From NCBI GenBank assembly GCA_002869465.1, contig PKSW01000392.1:1-40492 (forward strand): a stretch of DNA of 40,492 bases. Reading direction: 5' to 3'. Origin of the DNA: Marinilabiliales bacterium. Lineage in GTDB: Bacteria; Bacteroidota; Bacteroidia; Bacteroidales; F082. A program made the position numbers and the translations under genes. Below the pieces are notes generated by a model that ran no database searches, was not told the origin of the DNA, and saw only the letters and a list, made by a program, of their open reading frames with translations. This document shows, one piece after another, positions 1 to 7,451 of the stretch (its first letter is position 1; every line of letters begins with the position of its first letter).

Positions 1-165
1 ACCATTAAACAGGTGAAAGTATTCCGGATCGGTATTCAGTAAAAAAAATTTGCCGTTGCTAAAATGGATGAGAATAGCCAGAACAAGAAAAATGATAGGA
101 ACAACGATAACTGAATTTTTTTTAATTTTTAAATACAAGCCATTCCAAAATAAATTATTGCTCAT
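1..165 (-). CDS. N-terminal fragment of a polytopic membrane protein, possibly GT-C glycosyltransferase-like
   Basis: An ATG at 163-165 on the minus strand opens 55 codons without a stop up to the window edge, so only the N-terminus is visible. The peptide begins MSNNLFWNGLYLKIKK and continues with one hydrophobic helix (about residues 19-34) followed by FLLNTDPEYFHLFNG. A short cytoplasmic N-terminus, a first membrane helix and an acidic DPEY-like first outer loop are typical of polytopic GT-C-like membrane proteins in Bacteroidota, but 55 residues cannot settle the family. It lies downstream of mazG on the same strand with 51 bp between them, so the two may be co-transcribed. I saw no terminator in the gap. 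Confidence 0.6.
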   Translation of the reverse strand, partial: MSNNLFWNGLYLKIKKNSVIVVPIIFLVLAILIHFSNGKFFLLNTDPEYFHLFNG

Positions 166-216
166 ACATTTCGCTATTCAAATCTTATAAAATGACATAG
201 AACCTCTCAAACCGGA

Positions 217-990
217 TCAATCTTCTAACTTTTTAGCCTTTATCCAATATGCATCCATTTCGGATAATGACATTTCTACCAGGTTCTTTCCATCTTTCAG
301 CGATTCTGATTCAATAAATTGAAACCGTCTGATAAACTTTTTATTGGTGCGTTCTAATGCATCTTCCGGATTAACTCCGATATACCTTGCGTAATTTACC
401 AGAGCGAACAACAGATCGCCAAATTCATCTTCCATCCGCTCTTTTTTAGCATGCGTATCCACCTCGTGTTTCAGTTCATTTAGCTCTTCTATTACTTTAT
501 TCCAAACCTGCTGACTATATTCCCATTCAAAGCCTACACCTTTAACTTTCTCCTGTATACGGTAAGCTTTTACCAATGGTGGCATCGATTGCGGAACCCC
601 TTCCAATACCGACTTTTTTCCTTCTTTCAACTTTAACTTCTCCCAGTTATTCTTCACATCATCGGCTCCCGAAACATCTACATCGCTATAAATATGAGGG
701 TGGCGGTAAACTAGTTTATCAGAAATATGATTTAATACATCTTTGATATCAAAAACCTTTTTTTCTGAACCAATTTTGGCATAAAAAACAATATGCAGCA
801 TCAGATCACCAAGCTCTTTTTTTATTTCTTCCAAGTCGTTCTCCAGTATCGCATCTGACAATTCATACACCTCTTCAATAGTTAAGTGCCGGAGGCTTTC
901 CAGCGTTTGTTCCTTATCCCATGGACACCCAGTACGTAGGTCATCCATTATATTTAAAAGTCTCTCAAATGCCTTTAACTTTTCTTCCAT
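217..990 (-). CDS. mazG: Nucleoside triphosphate pyrophosphohydrolase MazG
   Basis: MazG hydrolyses (d)NTPs to (d)NMP and pyrophosphate, a house-cleaning and stress-modulating activity in the cytoplasm. The family signature GCPWDKEQTLESL is near the N-terminus, followed by the metal-binding acidic pattern EEVYEL and ELGDLMLHIVFYAKI, then a second MazG half with EELNEL and EDEFGDLLFALVNYARY. The reading frame extends up to an ATG at 1063-1065. I prefer the internal ATG at 988-990, because the protein then begins MEEKLKAFERLLNIMDDLR as family members do and has about 257 residues, close to the roughly 260 of E. coli MazG. The extra 25 residues of the longer form look unstructured. The gene is divergent from the PagL-like gene. 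Confidence 0.93.
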   Translation of the reverse strand: MEEKLKAFERLLNIMDDLRTGCPWDKEQTLESLRHLTIEEVYELSDAILENDLEEIKKELGDLMLHIVFYAKIGSEKKVFDIKDVLNHISDKLVYRHPHIYSDVDVSGADDVKNNWEKLKLKEGKKSVLEGVPQSMPPLVKAYRIQEKVKGVGFEWEYSQQVWNKVIEELNELKHEVDTHAKKERMEDEFGDLLFALVNYARYIGVNPEDALERTNKKFIRRFQFIESESLKDGKNLVEMSLSEMDAYWIKAKKLED

Positions 991-1119
991 AGCCTCGGTA
1001 TTATTGATATCTGATTGAAGATGCAAGTTATTATAAATTTTATCGTTTAAGGGAAATAAGGTCATTTTTTACAAACTGATTTCTGAAAAGTTATTAAAAA
1101 ATTAGTGGCGCATTTCTTC

Positions 1120-1127
1120 TAAATTTG
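1120..1127 (+). promoter_or_regulatory. Putative Bacteroidota -7 element for the PagL-like operon
   Basis: TAAATTTG matches the TAnnTTTG -7 consensus of Bacteroidota sigma-ABfr promoters. It ends 20 bases before the proposed TTG start at 1148, so the leader would be about 15 nt. I saw no clear TTG at the -33 distance. Confidence 0.45.
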
Positions 1128-1147
1128 CCAGATAGTTTAAATCCATT

Positions 1148-2314
1148 TTGAACGCATCAAACAAAATAAGGTTTTTAGTATTCGCGAGCGCGTTGATGAT
1201 CATTTGTAATAACGCTTACGGACAGGCGGCAAGTGGTAAATACTCAAAGTTGAACATCATGGCTGAAGCAAAAATCCATTATGGTTTCCTATACAGCCAT
1301 CATCTTGAACTTGACAAGTTCCAGGCGCATTATCCTGCTTATGAATTTAGTATTGAACAAGCTACCTGGGGAGCAAAACGCTGGGAAGTGGCTTACGCTT
1401 ATCCGATCATTGGCATTAGCTTTTGGTTTTCACGCTTGGGTGGGTTCGAAGAAATAGGATCGGCCTATGCGCTATACCCATTTATTACTTTTCCAATATT
1501 TTATGATTCTAAAAATAGCATCAACTTTAGACTTGGTCTGGGGTTAAGTTATCTCACGAATAAATTTGACAGGACTGAAAATTATAAAAATTTTGCTATC
1601 GGTTCGCACGTAAATGTAGCAGGTAGCTTATACCTGGAATATCGAAGAAAACTGGGCCGAATATTTACCATTTCGGGTGGTTTTGGTTTAACGCACTTTT
1701 CAAATGGCGCTACCAAAACACCCAATTACGGCCTAAATATTTTAACGGCAAATATTGGCGTAAGTGCATTTTTGAAACCACCTAACCCGGCATTTGATAA
1801 AAAAACACTACCAGAGTTGTATACATTCGAATTTGACGGAAGAAAAGACCTTGATATCGAATTTTCATTCAGCTACGCCAGTAAAGACATGACAGAACAA
1901 TTTGGAGAGAGATTTAATGTTTTCGTATTGTATATTAATACGTTGAAGCGGATTTCATACAAGAGCAAAATAGGCGGCGGCATTAATCTTGTTTACGATG
2001 CGTCAGACAAGTACCTGCTTGAATGGAGTGGAATAGAAGTAGATAAGCCCTTTGAAACAGTTAAACCCGGTATAAGTGCCGCATATGAATTGGTTATTTC
2101 AAAAATATCATTCATGTTTAACTTTGGTTTTTATTTATATAATAAAGAAGCAAGTGAAGGACAGGTGTACCAGTGCCTTACTTTAAAATATAATTTTATA
2201 GATAATATTTTTGCCCATATTGTATTGAATACTAATTGGGGTAAGGCAGAATATGTGGGTTTTGGTTTGGGATATAAGATTAATTTTATTTATAAGAGAA
2301 AAATAAAACACTAG
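1148..2314 (+). CDS. Acyloxyacyl hydrolase / PagL-like lipid A deacylase, outer membrane
   Basis: Related to lipid A 3-O-deacylase PagL, an outer membrane beta-barrel that removes an acyl chain from lipid A. The start is a TTG, because an in-frame TAG at 1133-1135 excludes anything longer and the first ATG would cut into the signal peptide (about residues 1-25, ending NNAYGQA). The family motif His-x-Ser-Asn appears as THFSNGATKTPNYGLN, giving H183, S185 and N186. Residue 197, twelve after the Ser where Pseudomonas PagL has its catalytic Glu, is Asn. At 388 residues the protein is about twice the length of classical PagL. Residues from about 215 onward carry alternating beta-strand patterns and may form further strands or a second barrel half. 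Its TAG stop overlaps the GTG start of the next gene, so the two are probably coupled. Confidence 0.75.
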   Translation: MNASNKIRFLVFASALMIICNNAYGQAASGKYSKLNIMAEAKIHYGFLYSHHLELDKFQAHYPAYEFSIEQATWGAKRWEVAYAYPIIGISFWFSRLGGFEEIGSAYALYPFITFPIFYDSKNSINFRLGLGLSYLTNKFDRTENYKNFAIGSHVNVAGSLYLEYRRKLGRIFTISGGFGLTHFSNGATKTPNYGLNILTANIGVSAFLKPPNPAFDKKTLPELYTFEFDGRKDLDIEFSFSYASKDMTEQFGERFNVFVLYINTLKRISYKSKIGGGINLVYDASDKYLLEWSGIEVDKPFETVKPGISAAYELVISKISFMFNFGFYLYNKEASEGQVYQCLTLKYNFIDNIFAHIVLNTNWGKAEYVGFGLGYKINFIYKRKIKH

Positions 2315-3054
2315 TGCTAAGGTTATTGAACATTATTATTTTATTCATTCTTTTCACTACTTCATGTGAAAAGAATTCAGTAGGGGATTGCTTTAAAAGC
2401 ACAGGACCAATAACCATTGTTGATAGGCAGGTGAGTGGTTTTCATACAATTATGCTCAAAGACAATATTGATCTTGAACTTAAATCATCCAACACAAATC
2501 ACCTGGCGATAGAAGCTGGAAGCAATCTATTGAGTAAAATTAAAACTGAAGTAATTGACAGCGTTCTGATCATAGAAAATAATAATAGTTGTAATTGGGT
2601 GCGTAACTATGACTCGCCATTAAAGGCTTACCTGGATTTTACTACTCTTGATACTATAGAATATAGATCCATTGGTAATATTAGCAGCAATGATACAATT
2701 CGTCTTAATAACTTAGTAATTAACGTTAGAGAAGGAGCGGGTGAAATTGATTTTATAGTTCATGCAGCCATAATTTTTTGTAATATTCATTATGGCACTG
2801 CTGAAATCAGATTAAGAGGCAGGAGCAAAGTATGTTTTGTTTACTCAAATAGCTTTGGTTTAGTAGATAACCTGGAGCTAAATTCAGATCAACTCTATAT
2901 AAATAATAAGAGCAGTAATGACGTTTATGTTCATGCTAATAACGTTTTAGAAGCAACAATTGAAAACATTGGCAGCATATACTATACGGGAAATCCATAT
3001 CACTTAACTCTGAATCAGTTTGGTTCAGGCGAATTAATTAAACTCAGGCATTAA
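2314..3054 (+). CDS. GIN-domain (DUF2807) lipoprotein
   Basis: A 246-residue predicted lipoprotein. The N-terminus MLRLLNIIILFILFTTSCEK is a lipoprotein signal with the lipid-attached Cys at residue 18. The mature part resembles the Bacteroidota putative auto-transporter adhesin head GIN domain (DUF2807): it opens with IVDRQVSGFHTIMLKDNIDL, followed by short repeating beta-strand units (residues about 30-240) suggesting a right-handed beta-helix. The function of this family is unknown. The GTG start shares bases with the upstream TAG (TAGTG), and its TAA shares bases with the next ATG (TAATG), so this is the middle gene of a coupled trio. No ATG lies near a better position. The region is visibly more AT-rich than the flanking housekeeping genes. 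Confidence 0.7.
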   Translation: MLRLLNIIILFILFTTSCEKNSVGDCFKSTGPITIVDRQVSGFHTIMLKDNIDLELKSSNTNHLAIEAGSNLLSKIKTEVIDSVLIIENNNSCNWVRNYDSPLKAYLDFTTLDTIEYRSIGNISSNDTIRLNNLVINVREGAGEIDFIVHAAIIFCNIHYGTAEIRLRGRSKVCFVYSNSFGLVDNLELNSDQLYINNKSSNDVYVHANNVLEATIENIGSIYYTGNPYHLTLNQFGSGELIKLRH

Positions 3055-4379
3055 TGTCCTATCTAAAAAGTTTAAAATTTACAGTTTTTAGTTTTTGCTG
3101 TATTGCGATCATACTTATTTGGATAAGTGCAAACTTGAACTGGGGCGATGGAAGGTGGAATAATATTATCAAAAATGATGGCAACGGATATTATGCATAC
3201 TTACCTGCTATATTTATTTATCATGACCTAACATTTAATTTTATTGATAACATTGTTAATGACAGCTTAAATTCAAATATCAATAAGGAATTCGTTACAA
3301 ACGAAAATGGAGTTGTTTTTAATAAATATTACGCAGGAACTTCAGTAGCGTTACTGCCATTTTTTGCTTTAGGTCATATTACAAATTGGATTTATGGATT
3401 ACCACTTGATGGGTATGCTGTTTATTACAGAATTTTTATTCAGGTAGCAGCTCTGTTTTATTTGCTATTTGGATTAATTCTTTTTGCTAAAATATTAGGG
3501 TTTTATGGTATTAAGGATTTGATTATTGCTATTTCAATGACTGCAATAGTATTTGGGACAAATATTTTTTACTATGTTGTTTCAGAACCTTCAATGTCGC
3601 ATATCTATTCATTTGCTTTTGTCAATCTCTTCGTGTACAGTTTTATTAATTATTTCAAATCTTTGCATTTGAGATTTTTTATTATAGGAATAGTAGCCCT
3701 CGGAATGGTAACTTTGATCAGACCAATAAATATTCTCATATTTTTTAGTTTACCTTTCTTAGCAGGGAGTTATGTGGCATTATCATCAGGACTGAAATGC
3801 CTAACTAATAAATGGAAAGTGTCCATAGCAGGGGTAATTCTTTTTATTATGATTATATCCGTTCAATTAATATTATATAAGATTGAAACCGGCAGTTTAA
3901 TTCTCTATTCATATGCAAATGAAGGATTTAATTTTTTAAATCCAAATATGGTTAAATTCATGTTTTCATATCGAAAGGGACTTTTTCTTTATACTCCCAT
4001 TTTATTTTTTTCCTTATTCGGAATGGCTTATTTTATAAAGGACAAGTTTAAATTCCTTTCTCTCATACTTTTTCTGTTTTTAGTCATTTACATTTTATCA
4101 TCTTGGTGGATGTGGTATTATGGCGGAAGTTTTTCACAAAGAGTAATGATTGAGTATTATATTTATTTCTTTATACCGTTTTCAATGTTGCTACAAAAGA
4201 TAACATTTCCTAAAATGGCTATATTAATGGTTATATTTTTAATAATAGTTTGTCAAATACAAACTTATCAATATCAAAGAGGCTATATTCATTGGTCGGA
4301 AATGAATAAAGAGAAGTATTGGGATAACTTTCTAAGAATAGATAAAGTACTAAAAAGTACTGATAAAGATTGGGAATAA
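3054..4379 (+). CDS. Polytopic membrane protein, GT-C glycosyltransferase-like, function unknown
   Basis: A 441-residue integral membrane protein with about ten to eleven hydrophobic segments. After the first helix (about residues 8-25) comes a loop with NDGNGYYAYLPAIF, an Asp-containing first outer loop of the kind found in GT-C fold glycosyltransferases that use lipid-linked sugars. Later landmarks are VSEPSMSHIYSF, a conserved-looking WWMWYYGGSFSQRVMIEYY near residues 350-370, and a hydrophilic C-terminal tail. I do not recognise a characterised member, and the donor and acceptor cannot be read from sequence. Translation starts in the overlap TAATG with the lipoprotein upstream, which suggests a role linked to that envelope trio. 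It converges on proS with 21 bp between the stops. Confidence 0.65.
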   Translation: MSYLKSLKFTVFSFCCIAIILIWISANLNWGDGRWNNIIKNDGNGYYAYLPAIFIYHDLTFNFIDNIVNDSLNSNINKEFVTNENGVVFNKYYAGTSVALLPFFALGHITNWIYGLPLDGYAVYYRIFIQVAALFYLLFGLILFAKILGFYGIKDLIIAISMTAIVFGTNIFYYVVSEPSMSHIYSFAFVNLFVYSFINYFKSLHLRFFIIGIVALGMVTLIRPINILIFFSLPFLAGSYVALSSGLKCLTNKWKVSIAGVILFIMIISVQLILYKIETGSLILYSYANEGFNFLNPNMVKFMFSYRKGLFLYTPILFFSLFGMAYFIKDKFKFLSLILFLFLVIYILSSWWMWYYGGSFSQRVMIEYYIYFFIPFSMLLQKITFPKMAILMVIFLIIVCQIQTYQYQRGYIHWSEMNKEKYWDNFLRIDKVLKSTDKDWE

Positions 4380-4400
4380 ATTGTATAGTATAAACAAAGC

Positions 4401-5870
4401 TTAGTATGCCTTAGCAAACACGACCCTCTGCTGCGAAGGCTTTTCTGTATAAATACATTTACCTTCTTTCAATTTTCCATCTATCGGGATCAGGCGAATC
4501 GTAGCTTTTGTTTCATCTTTTATTTTTTCTTCGGTTTCGGGGGTTCCATCCCAGTGAGCCCAAACAAATCCGCCTTTTTCAATTCGATCTTTAAATTCGT
4601 CCCAGCTATCCACGGTAAAAGTATTATCATCTCTGAATGAAAGTGCTTTTTGATAAATATTATTTTGAATATTTTCAAGCAGGTTTTCAATTTTATGAGC
4701 AATATCCTGAATCGCCAACGTTTCTTTTTCCAGCGTATCTCTTCTGGCAACTTCAACGGTTCCATTCTCCAGGTCACGAGGACCAATAGCCAATCGAACC
4801 GGCACACCTTTAAGTTCCCATTCAGCAAATTTGAAACCGGGTTTGTGCGTGTCCCTATTGTCGAATTTTACGGAGATACCCCTGGACTTTAAATCTTTAA
4901 CAATTTTGTCAACTTCCAAGGTAATTTCATCCAGTTGCTCGGGTTTTTTATATATAGGCACAATCACCACCTGAATAGGAGCAAGTTTTGGAGGCAACAC
5001 AAGACCATTATCATCAGAATGCGACATAATCAGTGCGCCTACCAACCTGGTCGAGACCCCCCATGAAGTAGCCCAAACATATTCCTGTTGATTGTCTTTT
5101 GTTACAAACTTTACATCAAATGCTTTAGCGAAATTTTGGCCTAGGAAATGAGAAGTTCCTGCCTGCAAGGCTTTGCCATCTTGCATCAAAGCCTCAATAC
5201 AATAAGTTTCAACTGCGCCAGCAAAGCGTTCACCTGGCGACTTTACACCTTTAAGTACTGGAACTCCCATCCACTTTTCAGCAAACTCAGCATATAGATC
5301 CAGAATCAGTTCAGCTTCTTTCACAGCCTCATCTTTGGTGGCATGTGCCGTGTGGCCTTCCTGCCATAAAAATTCTGCAGTTCTCAGGAATAACCTGGTT
5401 CTCATTTCCCATCTTACCACGTTGGCCCATTGGTTGATTAATAATGGTAAATCACGGTAAGATTGTATCCATTTTTTATATGTATCCCAAATAATAGTTT
5501 CAGATGTAGGCCTGACGATAAGTTCTTCTTCAAGTTTGGCAGATTCATCAACCATTACACCACCTTTTCCATCATTTTTAAGCCGGTAATGCGTTACAAC
5601 AGCACATTCTTTTGCAAAACCTTCAACGTGTGCAGCCTCTTTAGCGAAAAAAGATTTAGGTATGAATAGGGGGAAATAGGCATTTTCATGCCCCGTATCT
5701 TTAAACATTTGATCCAATGCCGATTGCATCTTCTCCCATATGGCATATCCGTACGGTTTAATGACCATAGAGCCTCTAACAGCGGAGTTTTCCGCTAAAT
5801 CAGCTTTAATGACCAGGTCATTGTACCACTGTGAATAATTTTCTGCTCTTGATGTTAATTCTTTCGCCAT
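4401..5870 (-). CDS. proS: Prolyl-tRNA synthetase, archaeal/eukaryotic type
   Basis: This enzyme charges tRNA-Pro with proline in the cytoplasm. Class II synthetase features are visible: motif 2 VVRWEMRTRLFLRTAEFLWQ, followed by EGHTAHAT, and motif 3 with LPPKLAPIQVVIVPI leading into the anticodon-binding domain. The C-terminal zinc-binding-like extension is the shorter kind typical of the ProS type used by Bacteroidota, which resembles archaeal and eukaryotic enzymes rather than E. coli ProS. The frame is open up to an ATG at 5922-5924, but I chose the ATG at 5868-5870 (MAKELTSRAENYSQWYNDL, 489 residues). A good promoter at 5912-5941 would place transcription initiation inside the longer form, and the extra 18 residues are not family-like. 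Confidence 0.96.
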   Translation of the reverse strand: MAKELTSRAENYSQWYNDLVIKADLAENSAVRGSMVIKPYGYAIWEKMQSALDQMFKDTGHENAYFPLFIPKSFFAKEAAHVEGFAKECAVVTHYRLKNDGKGGVMVDESAKLEEELIVRPTSETIIWDTYKKWIQSYRDLPLLINQWANVVRWEMRTRLFLRTAEFLWQEGHTAHATKDEAVKEAELILDLYAEFAEKWMGVPVLKGVKSPGERFAGAVETYCIEALMQDGKALQAGTSHFLGQNFAKAFDVKFVTKDNQQEYVWATSWGVSTRLVGALIMSHSDDNGLVLPPKLAPIQVVIVPIYKKPEQLDEITLEVDKIVKDLKSRGISVKFDNRDTHKPGFKFAEWELKGVPVRLAIGPRDLENGTVEVARRDTLEKETLAIQDIAHKIENLLENIQNNIYQKALSFRDDNTFTVDSWDEFKDRIEKGGFVWAHWDGTPETEEKIKDETKATIRLIPIDGKLKEGKCIYTEKPSQQRVVFAKAY

Positions 5871-5911
5871 TTCTGATAGTTTGGTATAATATTTGTAATT
5901 TTTAAGGAAAG

Positions 5912-5941
5912 CAAATTTAAACAATGTTTATTAAACCACAA
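5912..5941 (-). promoter_or_regulatory. Promoter of proS
   Basis: On the minus strand a TTG (5939-5941) is separated by 19 bases from TAAATTTG (5912-5919), matching the Bacteroidota -33/-7 consensus in sequence and spacing. Transcription should start near 5905-5908, leaving a leader of about 35 nt before the ATG at 5870. The element sits just upstream of the divergent lipoprotein start at 5954. Confidence 0.7.
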
Positions 5942-5953
5942 GAACCAAGTATC

Positions 5954-7399
5954 ATGAAAGCTAAAAAAAGACATACCGTTTATATCCTTTCGCTACTGAT
6001 AGCAGCATTGGGCATCACATCATGTTCAAGCGTTGGGGATATGCCAAAAGATGATATATATTATTCCAGGAATTTAGATAACCCCAGTGAGTATAATTGG
6101 GATGACTTTCAGAAGAATACAGAATCTTATGGCACAAAAACTGTAACATCCAACGTTAGCAGCAGCGATTCATATGATTATAATTCTTCCTACCAGGACG
6201 ATATCGCTGGTAATGAAAATTCTGATGAGTATGAATATATTGATGAGTACTACGATGGTAGTTATGAAAGCCGATTAGAAAGGTTTGGCAGCAACAGTTC
6301 GGGTTCAAATTTTGGTTATTACGATGATTATTATACAGGTTACAACAATTGTTATAGCTGTAATAGCGGGCCAAATGTTTCTTTAGGATTTAGTTTTAGT
6401 ATGGGTTATGGCTATGGCTATCCGTATTATCCCTATTATTCCTATTATCCCTCATTTTATTATCCTTATTATTCTCCATACTATTATCCTTATTATGGTT
6501 ATAACAGTAGCTATTGGGCTGGGTATAATGCCGGATACTGGAATGGATATTATGGTTATCCTTATGGATATGGAGGCGGTTATTACCCGGGTTACGGGGG
6601 TGATTATTATGGTGGAACGGCTGTTGCTTATGGTCCAAGAGGAAGTAATGTTACAGGTACTACAATTCCAAGAAACAGGACTGGAAGTTCGGGATCAACT
6701 GGCAACATAAATCAAAAGACTGTTGTAGCTGGCGGTGCCATATCGCCTGTATCAAGAGGTGAATCAACCGCCGTGTCTTCTGGTGGACAAACTACTGCCA
6801 ACCAGGTAGTTTCAGGAAGAAATGTTAAAATAGGGAAACCTGATAATGAAATAACGGCCAGAAGGGATGCAAATCCTCAGAATGTTGTTACTGGTAACAG
6901 AAGCTCAATTTCAACAAATAGACAAACTCAGAAAACTTATCAAAAACCTAAATCATATCAGAATCTTTCGACACAGCAAACCAAGAGCAGATCAGAATAT
7001 GTTAGGCCAACAAATAAGACAGAGGCGGGGTCTGTAAATCAAAATCGATCAAATATCAGAACTAATCCAACAACACCTCGTGATATTAATAACTCGGGAT
7101 CTAGTAAGAAGGAAATTTATACACCTTCAAGAAACAGATCTTCATCATATGGAACATCTTCACCAAGCAAGAGCTATTCTTCTCCTTCAAGGTCTAACAC
7201 TTCTTCTAGAAGTTATTCAAGCCCGTCAACTAACAAGTCGGGGAGTGGATCAACCTCAGTTGGTACTTCGAGAAGTAGCAGTAATTCAAGTGGAAGCAGT
7301 TCAAGATCCTACGGAGGTTCATCGTCCAGATCAAGTTCTGGTAGCACTTCATCCGGAACTAGATCAGGAGGAGGCGGAAGCAGCCCGAAGAGAAGATAG
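5954..7399 (+). CDS. Low-complexity lipoprotein: Tyr/Gly-rich middle, Ser-rich basic tail
   Basis: A 481-residue predicted lipoprotein of unknown function. Starting at the ATG at 5954 it has a signal MKAKKRHTVYILSLLIAAL followed by lipobox GITSC, with the lipidated Cys at residue 24; an earlier ATG at 5924 would only add ten residues in front. Residues about 25-135 are acidic and Asp/Glu/Tyr-rich. Residues about 145-235 are extremely Tyr/Pro/Gly-rich (repeats such as YPYYPYYSYY). The C-terminal 150 residues are Ser/Thr/Arg-rich and end GGGGSSPKRR. No enzyme motif is visible. Proteins of this composition beside proS and an OmpP1/FadL protein are common in Bacteroidota and are often poorly named. 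It is followed after 52 bp by that porin gene with no terminator between them. Confidence 0.8.
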   Translation: MKAKKRHTVYILSLLIAALGITSCSSVGDMPKDDIYYSRNLDNPSEYNWDDFQKNTESYGTKTVTSNVSSSDSYDYNSSYQDDIAGNENSDEYEYIDEYYDGSYESRLERFGSNSSGSNFGYYDDYYTGYNNCYSCNSGPNVSLGFSFSMGYGYGYPYYPYYSYYPSFYYPYYSPYYYPYYGYNSSYWAGYNAGYWNGYYGYPYGYGGGYYPGYGGDYYGGTAVAYGPRGSNVTGTTIPRNRTGSSGSTGNINQKTVVAGGAISPVSRGESTAVSSGGQTTANQVVSGRNVKIGKPDNEITARRDANPQNVVTGNRSSISTNRQTQKTYQKPKSYQNLSTQQTKSRSEYVRPTNKTEAGSVNQNRSNIRTNPTTPRDINNSGSSKKEIYTPSRNRSSSYGTSSPSKSYSSPSRSNTSSRSYSSPSTNKSGSGSTSVGTSRSSSNSSGSSSRSYGGSSSRSSSGSTSSGTRSGGGGSSPKRR

Positions 7400-7451
7400 T
7401 AACAACAACTTGTATTCTTCTCTTAATTATTCAAAATAAAATACTTACATC

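Noticed and set aside
5871..5924. The longer ProS N-terminus starting at 5924.
   Set aside because: A well-matched promoter lies inside this stretch and the extra residues are not like the family, so the start at 5870 is preferred.
6420..6620. Tandem DNA repeat or CRISPR-like array.
   Set aside because: The periodicity is from Tyr/Pro/Gly codons within a gene; units are irregular with no constant repeat and no spacer structure.
6408..6710. A 100-codon open frame inside the Tyr-rich lipoprotein gene in another plus frame (and a similar one at 7080-7439).
   Set aside because: Produced by the low-complexity codon repeats of the lipoprotein; the predicted peptides are biased in composition and have no domain or start signal.
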